A stretch of 14,540 bases of DNA from Myxococcales bacterium (lineage in GTDB: Bacteria > Myxococcota > Polyangia > Polyangiales > Polyangiaceae): contig JAGQIY010000674.1 in NCBI GenBank assembly GCA_020430865.1, positions 1 through 14,540 on the forward strand, read 5' to 3'. The position numbers and the translations under genes were made by a program. Positions 1-6,119 of this stretch are shown here, piece by piece; the stretch's first letter is position 1, and each line of letters opens with the position of its first letter. Under the pieces are notes generated by a model. That model searched no databases and was not told where the DNA came from. It saw only the letters and a program-made list of their open reading frames with translations.

Positions 1-137
1 CCGCAGGGCTGCTGCGGCGAGCCTGGGGAGTGGTTCACGTAGTCGGGGTGCAACAGCTCGTCGACCAGCTCGAGCTTTCCCTGGTTGAACAGCTCGTCGA
101 AGTAGCGGTGGATGACCCGGCTCTTGGTGTCGTTCAT
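1..137 (-). CDS. SnoaL-like / NTF2-fold ester cyclase family protein (5' part only)
   Basis: Reading leftwards from an ATG at 135-137, the first 45 codons are open and leave the window at base 1, so only the N-terminus is visible. The sequence has an RYFDELFNQGKLELVDELL stretch followed by HPDYVNHSPG. This is the usual opening of SnoaL-like polyketide-cyclase/ester-cyclase proteins: helix 1 with a W/FNQG turn, then VDELL, then a P-x-YV-x-H segment. These are small (about 130-150 aa) cone-shaped NTF2-fold proteins, often of unknown substrate. An AGGAGG (complement of 156-161) lies 18 nt upstream of the ATG, too far for normal spacing, so the ribosome-binding arrangement is unclear. The gene is divergent from the LysR regulator at 207, the classic arrangement of a LysR target. 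Family assignment is fairly secure; substrate cannot be told. Confidence 0.75.
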   Translation of the reverse strand, partial: MNDTKSRVIHRYFDELFNQGKLELVDELLHPDYVNHSPGSPQQPC

Positions 138-159
138 GGCCGCAGCGTGCAGCCGCCTC

Positions 160-200
160 CTGATACCGTCCAATATCGACTTCCAGCGCTGTGATATGAT
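160..200 (+). promoter_or_regulatory. Divergent lysR promoter/operator region with overlapping dyads
   Basis: The hexamer TATGAT at 195-200 is preceded by TG plus one base (192-194), giving a complete extended -10 (TG-N-TATGAT) for plus-strand transcription. There is no good -35. The expected start point, 6-8 nt downstream, falls on or beside the lysR ATG at 207, so the lysR mRNA may be leaderless; no Shine-Dalgarno is visible before that ATG. Two imperfect dyads occupy the gap: GATA-N8-TATC (162-177) and ATATC-N15-GATAT (173-197). The second overlaps the -10. This fits LysR-type binding with autorepression, but the operator role is inferred. Confidence 0.4.
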
Positions 201-206
201 TTCGCT

Positions 207-1133
207 ATGACAGCCGTCGACGCCCTCGACCAGCGCTTGCTGCGAGCCTTCGTCGTCGTGGCGGAGGAGCTGCACTTTGGTCACGCAGCTCGCCGCCTGC
301 ACATCAGCCAACCCCCGCTCAGCGTGCAGATCAAGAAGCTGGAAGAAGCGGTTGGCGCAGTGCTCTTCGACCGCGACCGGCGGCACGTGGCGTTGACCGA
401 CGCGGGACTTCATCTGCTCCCGGTGGCGCGCCGTTGGTTGCGCGAGGCGGACCAGGTGGTGTCGCAGCTCCATCGCGTTGCCGCGGGGCAAAGCGGCCTG
501 CTGCGTGTCGGCTACACGACCCCCGCGACGTACGAGATCCTCCCGATCTGGCTCGGCAAGCTCAGGAAGGCCTCGCCGGAGCTCCAGCTCGAGCTGATGG
601 AGCTGAGGAGCGGCCAGCAACCCGCGGCGCTGCTCGAGCAGCGCATCGAGCTCGGCTTCGCCTGCGGGCCGCTGAACGCCGCTGGGGTGACGGAGCAGGT
701 ACTGTTCAGGGAGCCGATGGTGGTGGCGTTGCCGAGTCGCCATCCGCTTGCCGCGCGGAGAAAGATCCCGGTCAGGGCGTTGCGCGGTCAGCCCGCGATC
801 CTCGCGCGGGCCGACATCGAGCCGGCGTGGGCGAACGCGGCGAGCGAAGCGCTGGGGCGGGCCGGGGTGAGCTTGACCCCGGTACAGGAGACGGACAGCA
901 AGCTGGCGCTCATCAGCCTCGTCGCCGCCGGCCTTGGACTGAGCATCGTGAGCCGCTCGACCGCCAAGCTCCGTCGTCGAGGCGTCGTCTTTCGAGAGCT
1001 GTCGGGTCTGGACCTGCAAGTCCCGCTCACGTTGCTCAGCTTGCCCGAGCGCTCCCCTCGAGCGTCTCGCGGCTCGGAGCTGGCTCTGGAGCTCGGCCGA
1101 GAACTCGCTGATTGTCGGGCGATCCCGCGCTGA
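207..1133 (+). CDS. LysR-type transcriptional regulator
   Basis: This 308-aa protein has normal LysR-family length. Residues 10-68 form the N-terminal winged helix-turn-helix: LRAFVVVAEELHFGHAARR, then LHISQPPLSVQIKKLE, then the wing region ending LFDR...ALTDAG. A linker helix follows (about 70-95), then the periplasmic-binding-protein-like effector domain from about residue 97 (LLRVGYTTPATYE) to the end. The HFGHAARRLHISQPPLS form resembles the BenM/CatM/CbnR group that senses aromatic or small organic acids, but the inducer cannot be read from sequence. The start at 207 is the only ATG in frame near an extended -10 at 192-200, and no Shine-Dalgarno precedes it, which suggests a leaderless transcript. 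It is transcribed away from the SnoaL-like gene and very likely regulates it. Confidence 0.93.
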   Translation: MTAVDALDQRLLRAFVVVAEELHFGHAARRLHISQPPLSVQIKKLEEAVGAVLFDRDRRHVALTDAGLHLLPVARRWLREADQVVSQLHRVAAGQSGLLRVGYTTPATYEILPIWLGKLRKASPELQLELMELRSGQQPAALLEQRIELGFACGPLNAAGVTEQVLFREPMVVALPSRHPLAARRKIPVRALRGQPAILARADIEPAWANAASEALGRAGVSLTPVQETDSKLALISLVAAGLGLSIVSRSTAKLRRRGVVFRELSGLDLQVPLTLLSLPERSPRASRGSELALELGRELADCRAIPR

Positions 1134-1241
1134 CTCCACGGCCGTCGAGGGGTGACGCAGCGACGTTCCGGCTTATTCAGTAGTGCGCCACGCGCCGCCT
1201 GGAAGCTGGCCAAGGCTGCCCCGTCGCGGTAGGGGAGGGGG

Positions 1242-2348
1242 GTGAAGAGCGGGTCATTGGATGCGGGTCAGAGCGGCGCCGCGAGGGGATTGAAGGCAAA
1301 CGACCGGCGTGGGACGCCGCGGTTCGGCGCACGCGTTGGTCTGCTGCTCCTGGTCGGGACCAGCGTGGGGATCGGGGGCGCTGCTCGAGCCGCCGAGCCG
1401 AGCAAGCCACCGGCGAGCTTCCGCGAGCCGGTCGCGTCCACTGTCGCGTCGTCGCCGGGTGCCAGCGTGCAGGCGAAGGGCAAGAGCGTCTGGGACAAGC
1501 TGCCCAAGATGAAGAACGGCGAGATCAAGCTGCTCGAGGCGGGCGCAGAGCCTCGCCAGCAGCTGCGCTACAAGTACCCCGTGGGTGCGGGTGGCGTGGT
1601 GCGGCTCACCACTCGGAGCGAGCTCGAGGTGGAGACCGACGGCAAGAAGCAGAAGGCCGGCTTCGTTCCCAAGCTCGAGATGCTCGCCAAGCTGAAGGTG
1701 AAGGAGAAGCAGAGCGACGGCGACTTCCTGGTCGACCTGATCGGCCTGCGCCCGCGCGTGCGCAACGCCAGTCAGCTCCCAGCGCCCATCCAGAAGCAGC
1801 TCGAGACGGCGCTCGGAAAGCTGCCGAAGCTGCATGGCATCAGCGAGGTGAACGACCGCGGAGTGCAGAAGGCGCTCAAGTTCGACGCCGCGAAGGTGGA
1901 CAGCGTGGAGATGAACCAGATCCTTCAAGGACTGCAGGCCAACCTGGGCGGCATGAGCGCGCCGCTCCCCGCGGAAGCGGTTGGCGTCGGCGCCAAGTGG
2001 GCCGTGAACACCTCGGTCGTGCAGCAAGGCCTCCCCCTGACGCAGATCGCCATCTACGAGCTGGTGTCGCTGAAGGACGGCGTCGGACGCACGCGAGTGG
2101 AGATGCGCCAGATCGCGCCCAAGGGCGAGATCAAGCTGCCCGGTGCGCCCCCTGGCGCCAAGACCGAGCTGGTCAAGATGACCTCCAAGGGTGAAGGGGA
2201 GTCCTACTTCGACCTCGAGAATCCGGTGCCCAAGGGGCGCATGAAGACCAGCACGAAGATCAGCCTGAAGACCACCATGGGCAAGCGCAGCCAGGCCGTT
2301 ACCCTGCGGATCAAGGCACTGCTGCGCTTCCGGCCGAAGACCAAGTAG
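1242..2348 (+). CDS. Secreted protein of unknown function, DUF6263-like
   Basis: This is a 368-aa protein starting at GTG 1242, directly behind a purine-rich AGGGGAGGGG (1231-1240). A TTG at 1290 is an alternative start that would give a more ordinary signal-peptide n-region. Residues 18-50 look like a Sec signal: a basic stretch, then hydrophobic VGLLLLVGTSVGIGGA, then ARA before AEP (predicted cleavage after residue 50). The mature part is lysine-rich and dominated by alternating beta-type segments. LRYKYPVGAG (108-117) and the later VGVGAKWAVN (247-256) resemble the 'R-Y-K-F-x-G' and 'V-x-V-G-D-x-W' signatures of DUF6263-type proteins, though I cannot verify that by search. No catalytic motif, lipobox or membrane anchor is seen. 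The protein is likely periplasmic or exported. It converges on the glycerate kinase gene with only 9 bp between stops and no visible terminator. Confidence 0.8.
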   Translation: MKSGSLDAGQSGAARGLKANDRRGTPRFGARVGLLLLVGTSVGIGGAARAAEPSKPPASFREPVASTVASSPGASVQAKGKSVWDKLPKMKNGEIKLLEAGAEPRQQLRYKYPVGAGGVVRLTTRSELEVETDGKKQKAGFVPKLEMLAKLKVKEKQSDGDFLVDLIGLRPRVRNASQLPAPIQKQLETALGKLPKLHGISEVNDRGVQKALKFDAAKVDSVEMNQILQGLQANLGGMSAPLPAEAVGVGAKWAVNTSVVQQGLPLTQIAIYELVSLKDGVGRTRVEMRQIAPKGEIKLPGAPPGAKTELVKMTSKGEGESYFDLENPVPKGRMKTSTKISLKTTMGKRSQAVTLRIKALLRFRPKTK

Positions 2349-2357
2349 GCGCCGAGG

Positions 2358-3725
2358 TCACGCCAGCCAGAAGCACAGGTCGGCGACGTTGGTTCCCGTC
2401 GGCCCGGTGATCAGTGCGGCGCCAGCGCCCTCGAGCAGCGTGTAGCTGTCATGACCGTCGAGGGCGGCCTCCACGTCGGTGAGGCTCAGCCTCTGCAGCA
2501 CCTCCGCGTCGAGCAGTGCGCCTGCCGCAGGACTTCGACCGTCGACTCCGTCACTCCCCAGGGCGACCAGCGTCCCGCTGAAGCTCCCGTGGGCGAGCGC
2601 GCTGCGAGCAGCGCCAAGTATCAGCTCCTGGTTGCGGCCGCCGCGCCCCGGGTTCGGGGCGTCGATGCGTACCGTCGTCTCGCCGCCCCACACGAAGCTC
2701 CCGGTTCCGCCTCCACGAAAGCGCGTCGACAGCCCTGCTCCTGCGGTGGCTGCGTCGCCTTCGAGATGACCCGGCAGCACCTGGAGCGCGAGCCCGAGGT
2801 CGCTTGCGTGCTGCTCGACGAGGCGCACGGCACGGTCGTTGTCAGCGACCACCCACGTCGGTGGAGTTGCCGCAGGGATTCGCATGTTCGGGGGTGAGAA
2901 GCGCCGCTCGGTTGCTTGGAGGCGCTCGGTCCCGGCGCTGCTCGGGTGGGCGCGTCGTGCGTCGGCTTCCAGCAGGGCGATCACGGCGCCGGGCGTAGCG
3001 CTCCTCACCCCGAAATCCTCGAGCAAGGCCAGTGGATTCGCGGACGGGTCGTGGATGGGTAGGGTCGGCCCGCTCGCGACGGCGTACAGCGGTCCGCCGA
3101 CGACGTCGCTGAGGATGAAGTTCGTGACGGCGAGGTTCGGGCAGGCGCGGAGCACGCCGCCGCCCTTGACCTGCGAGAGGCTGCGCCGCACCAGGTTCAG
3201 CGCCTGGATACTGGCGCCCCCGTGCATCAGGAGCTCGCCGGTGCGAGCCAGATCTTCGAGACGGAGTCCTGCGCGGGGCAGCTCGAAGAGCGCCGAGCCT
3301 CCGCCAGAGATCAGACACAGCAGCTGCTCTCCCGCTCCGAGACGCTGAAGGTGCGCGAGGACCTGCTGGGCATGGGCTGGCGCCTCGGCGCAAGGCGAGG
3401 GGTGCCCGCCGCGCAGCAGGATCAGGGGAGAGAGGTCCTCGCTTGCCGGCTCGGGGGCGAGCACGAAGCCACTCCGGGCTCCAACCTCGTCCAGAGCCGC
3501 TCGCGCCATGGCGACGGCTGCCTTGCCGATCGCCAGCACATGGGAGCGCCCATTGCAGATGCCGCGTGGAAACACAGCACGCAGGCTCCTCCGAGTGGCT
3601 TCGTAGGGGTCGAGGCTGTCCAGCAGTCGTTCGCACAGCTCCAGCGCTCGCTGTCGGCGGGCGCGAGTCGGTTCTTCGACGCCGAGTAGCTCCGCGCGGT
3701 TCTGGATCCGATGCCGCGCGGCCAT
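2358..3725 (-). CDS. gckA: Glycerate 2-kinase, class II (DUF4147 + MOFRL domains)
   Basis: This 455-aa protein matches the class II glycerate kinases, which phosphorylate D-glycerate to 2-phosphoglycerate with ATP in the cytosol, feeding glyoxylate, serine or tartronate carbon into glycolysis. The N-terminal DUF4147 (Rossmann-like) domain shows AIGKAAVAMA (65-74, with the conserved lysine K68), GGHPSP (106-111), SGGGSAL (140-146), SDVVGG (206-211) and ASGPT (217-221). The C-terminal MOFRL domain shows GGETTV (347-352), GRGGRNQE (360-367, including the conserved arginine R364), GSDGVDGRSPAAGA (390-403) and TGTNV (443-447). The key residues known from Thermotoga glycerate kinase are present. 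About 20 basic residues at the N-terminus precede the usual family start, so a later start is possible. It is last in a tight operon, 4 bp after nupC, with no Shine-Dalgarno of its own, suggesting translational coupling. Confidence 0.93.
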   Translation of the reverse strand: MAARHRIQNRAELLGVEEPTRARRQRALELCERLLDSLDPYEATRRSLRAVFPRGICNGRSHVLAIGKAAVAMARAALDEVGARSGFVLAPEPASEDLSPLILLRGGHPSPCAEAPAHAQQVLAHLQRLGAGEQLLCLISGGGSALFELPRAGLRLEDLARTGELLMHGGASIQALNLVRRSLSQVKGGGVLRACPNLAVTNFILSDVVGGPLYAVASGPTLPIHDPSANPLALLEDFGVRSATPGAVIALLEADARRAHPSSAGTERLQATERRFSPPNMRIPAATPPTWVVADNDRAVRLVEQHASDLGLALQVLPGHLEGDAATAGAGLSTRFRGGGTGSFVWGGETTVRIDAPNPGRGGRNQELILGAARSALAHGSFSGTLVALGSDGVDGRSPAAGALLDAEVLQRLSLTDVEAALDGHDSYTLLEGAGAALITGPTGTNVADLCFWLA

Positions 3726-3729
3726 GAGC

Positions 3730-5046
3730 TCAGAGCAGGGCGCCCGCGACGCAGGCGGTCATGAAGGCGGCCAGGCTGCCGCCGATCATCGTCTTCAGGC
3801 CCAGGCTCGCGAGGTCGGGCATGCGCTTGGGCGCAATGCCGCCAATGCCGCCGAGCTGAATGCCGATGCTGGCGAAGTTCGCGAAGCCGCACAGCGCGTA
3901 CGAGGCGATCACTGCGGAGCGCTCGCTCAGCACCGCAGGTGATTGCCGCACCAGGTCGCCGAGGTGGATGTATGCCAGGAACTCGGTCAGCACGAGCTTT
4001 TCCCCGAGGAGACGCCCGACGGCGGGCGCCTCGCTCCAGGGGACGCCCATGATGAAGGCGAAGGGCGAGAACACCCAGCCAAGGATGCGCGAGAGGCTCA
4101 GGACCTCGCCGGCGACGCTGATGTTCGAGAGCCCGAAGTCCACCATCGCCACCAGTCCCACGAACGCGATCAGCATCGCGCCGACGTTGATCGCGAGCTT
4201 GGCGCCATCGGCGGCGCCGGTCGCGGCGGCCTCGAGCACATTCGAGTGCGGGCTCCTCGCAGCGAGATCCAGGCTCTCGAGGGTCTCGGGTTCCTCCGTC
4301 TCCGGCACCATCAGCTTCGAGACCGCGATCGCCGCCGGCGCGCTGAGGATGGACGCGGTCACGAGGTGGCCCGCGATCCCGGGTAGATCCTTGAGGAAGC
4401 CAACGTAGGCGGCCATCACGCCGCCAGCGACGGTGGCGAAGCCTCCGGTCATCACCACGCTCAGCTCCGAGCGCGTCATCTTGGCGATGTAGGGCTTCAC
4501 GAAGAGCGGTGCCTCGGTCTGGCCCACGAAGATGTTGGCTGCAGCGCTCAACGCCTCGGCCCCGCTAGCCTTCATCGTGCGTTGCATGACCCAGGCGATC
4601 CCCCAGACGACGCGCTGCATGATACCCAGGTGGTAGAGGATCGAGGTGAGGCTCGAGAAGAAGACGATGGTCGGCAGGATCCAGAACGCGAAGGTCTTCA
4701 CTGGCGGAGAGATGCGCCCGACGAAGGTGACTGCCTTTCCGCTGGGATCCAAGATCTGGTGCGGCTCGATGCTCTGGAAGACGAAGTTCGCTCCCGCCTC
4801 GCTGAAGCTGAGCAGCCGCTTCACGCCGCTGTCGACGGCCGCAAAGAAGAAGCCCTGGAGCGTCGGGCTCAGCACGATCAGGCCGAGGCCGAGCTGAAGG
4901 GCGACGCCCCACAGCACCGGGCGCCAGCGCACCTTCCCGCGGCGCTCCGAGAGCAGCCACGCGAAGCCGATCAAGATCGCCAGGCCGAGCAGCGACTGGC
5001 CGCGCTGCAGCAGGCTGGTGTGGGAGGGCAGCAGCTCGGCCAGCAT
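3730..5046 (-). CDS. nupC: NupC-type concentrative nucleoside transporter (CNT family)
   Basis: This 438-aa inner-membrane protein imports nucleosides using the sodium or proton gradient. Hydrophobic segments include 19-32, 45-60, 120-138 and 285-303. The family signatures are intact. NIFVGQTEAPL has G-Q-T-E at 175-178 (re-entrant hairpin 1), GGFATVAGGVMAAYV (201-215) follows, and LTEFLAYIHLGDL carries E355 (hairpin 2). CGFANFASIGIQLGGIGG carries N390 and S393. Their spacing matches the nucleoside-binding Q-T-E, E, N and S residues of Vibrio cholerae CNT. The start codon overlaps the stop of the ChaN-like gene as TGATG, with no Shine-Dalgarno upstream, pointing to translation by re-initiation. 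Substrate (pyrimidine or purine) and coupling ion cannot be decided here. Confidence 0.95.
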   Translation of the reverse strand: MLAELLPSHTSLLQRGQSLLGLAILIGFAWLLSERRGKVRWRPVLWGVALQLGLGLIVLSPTLQGFFFAAVDSGVKRLLSFSEAGANFVFQSIEPHQILDPSGKAVTFVGRISPPVKTFAFWILPTIVFFSSLTSILYHLGIMQRVVWGIAWVMQRTMKASGAEALSAAANIFVGQTEAPLFVKPYIAKMTRSELSVVMTGGFATVAGGVMAAYVGFLKDLPGIAGHLVTASILSAPAAIAVSKLMVPETEEPETLESLDLAARSPHSNVLEAAATGAADGAKLAINVGAMLIAFVGLVAMVDFGLSNISVAGEVLSLSRILGWVFSPFAFIMGVPWSEAPAVGRLLGEKLVLTEFLAYIHLGDLVRQSPAVLSERSAVIASYALCGFANFASIGIQLGGIGGIAPKRMPDLASLGLKTMIGGSLAAFMTACVAGALL

Positions 5047-6104
5047 CAGCGTCGGTCGCGTCCGCGGCCTGAGCCACGTCGCCCGCGATGATGGCTAGGC
5101 TTGCTCTCCCGACTCATCACCAGGACGTAGTCGAAGGCGCCCTCCTCGAGCAACTTGGGCAGCCCTGGCTCATCACCCTCGCGCCACGGCCGCACGCTGA
5201 GCACCCGCGTCTGATCGCTGCGGCGCTCGATGCGCTTCGGGATGGCGCTGTTCCGGCAATGGCCGAGCCCGGCGAGGATCAGGAGCTGGCTCGCGGGCGC
5301 CTTCTTCTCGAGCCACTTGTTCGCGGTGTCCGCCATGGTCTCGTCCCAGGCCACCTGAACTTCGTAGTACCTGCGTCGAGACGAGACCGGCGGGGGGTGA
5401 TGTGCCATCGCCTGGTCGAAGTAGGCGCGGTGGTCTCGGCTGCTCATGTTCATGCGTCGGGGCAGGAGGGCCCGCTCCTCGTCGCTCAGACCCTTGAGGC
5501 CTACCCGGGCGATCTTCCGGCTCAGGGAACGCTCGAGGTTCAGTCCGATGATCTCCACGCCGTTTTGCCTGGCGAGCCACCACATGGGTGCGTAGAAGCC
5601 GAAGTCGTAGCCCCAGGTCTCGTTCCAATTCAGCTCGTCCAGGGTCTGACGGGCCCTGGACTCGCCAGAGAGCCAGCGGTTGAGCGCCGGCTGCGCGCGG
5701 CGGCTCACCATCTCGAGGCCCAGCGCCACGCCGCGCCCGTTCATGCGGCGCCGCTCGATCAGCTGGTTGAGCAGCAGGTACTGCGCCCAGTGGTGATGCA
5801 CGTCGTCATGTTGTTCGCCGGCGCACAGCACATCCGCCGTGGTGAGCTCACCCAGGAGCTCCTCGACGCTCAGCGCATAGCCGTCCTTGACGCGGATGCC
5901 GTGAAAGTCCTCCGGCGCCGGTAGCTCGATGCGGCTGAACAGCGGAGGGGTTGGTGTTTTCACCGCCTCCTCCTCGTGCGCCTCGGGTGCGGGAGGCGCG
6001 TCGGGCGCTCGAGGCGCGGGGCGGGCGCAGGCCGAGAGGGTCAGGCTGAACGCGACGGCGAGCCAGGTTCCAAGGCCGAGTGCGCTCTGGAGCTTCCCGT
6101 GCAT
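5046..6104 (-). CDS. ChaN-like lipoprotein of the Tiki/TraB/EreA superfamily
   Basis: This 352-aa predicted lipoprotein has a hydrophobic signal (9-22) ending in the lipobox L-S-A-C with Cys26 as the lipidated residue. A proline/alanine/glutamate-rich tether follows (about 27-55), then the folded domain to about residue 330. ChaN-family features are clear: LCAGEQHDDVHHHWAQ (93-108) with a GX2H motif at 96-99, LGLEMVSRRAQP with E131, an NWNETWGYDFGFYAPMWWLA segment (159-178), IIGLNL (185-190), DETMA (254-258), and a second GX2H motif in AGLGH (279-282). ChaN of Campylobacter binds haem. The wider superfamily includes metal-dependent hydrolases, and both GX2H motifs and the Glu are retained here. 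The C-terminal tail (331-352) is strongly basic and disordered. The gene lies 15 bp after the HelD-like gene and overlaps nupC by one base. A haem or iron role is a family guess only. Confidence 0.85.
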   Translation of the reverse strand: MHGKLQSALGLGTWLAVAFSLTLSACARPAPRAPDAPPAPEAHEEEAVKTPTPPLFSRIELPAPEDFHGIRVKDGYALSVEELLGELTTADVLCAGEQHDDVHHHWAQYLLLNQLIERRRMNGRGVALGLEMVSRRAQPALNRWLSGESRARQTLDELNWNETWGYDFGFYAPMWWLARQNGVEIIGLNLERSLSRKIARVGLKGLSDEERALLPRRMNMSSRDHRAYFDQAMAHHPPPVSSRRRYYEVQVAWDETMADTANKWLEKKAPASQLLILAGLGHCRNSAIPKRIERRSDQTRVLSVRPWREGDEPGLPKLLEEGAFDYVLVMSRESKPSHHRGRRGSGRGRDRR

Positions 6105-6119
6105 GGGGCCGAGCTTCGT

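Noticed and set aside
1134..1241. A terminator or small gene between the LysR gene and the secreted protein gene
   Set aside because: No stable hairpin with a T-run and no plausible short coding frame could be seen in these 108 bases; only the purine-rich ribosome-binding stretch at 1231-1240 stands out.
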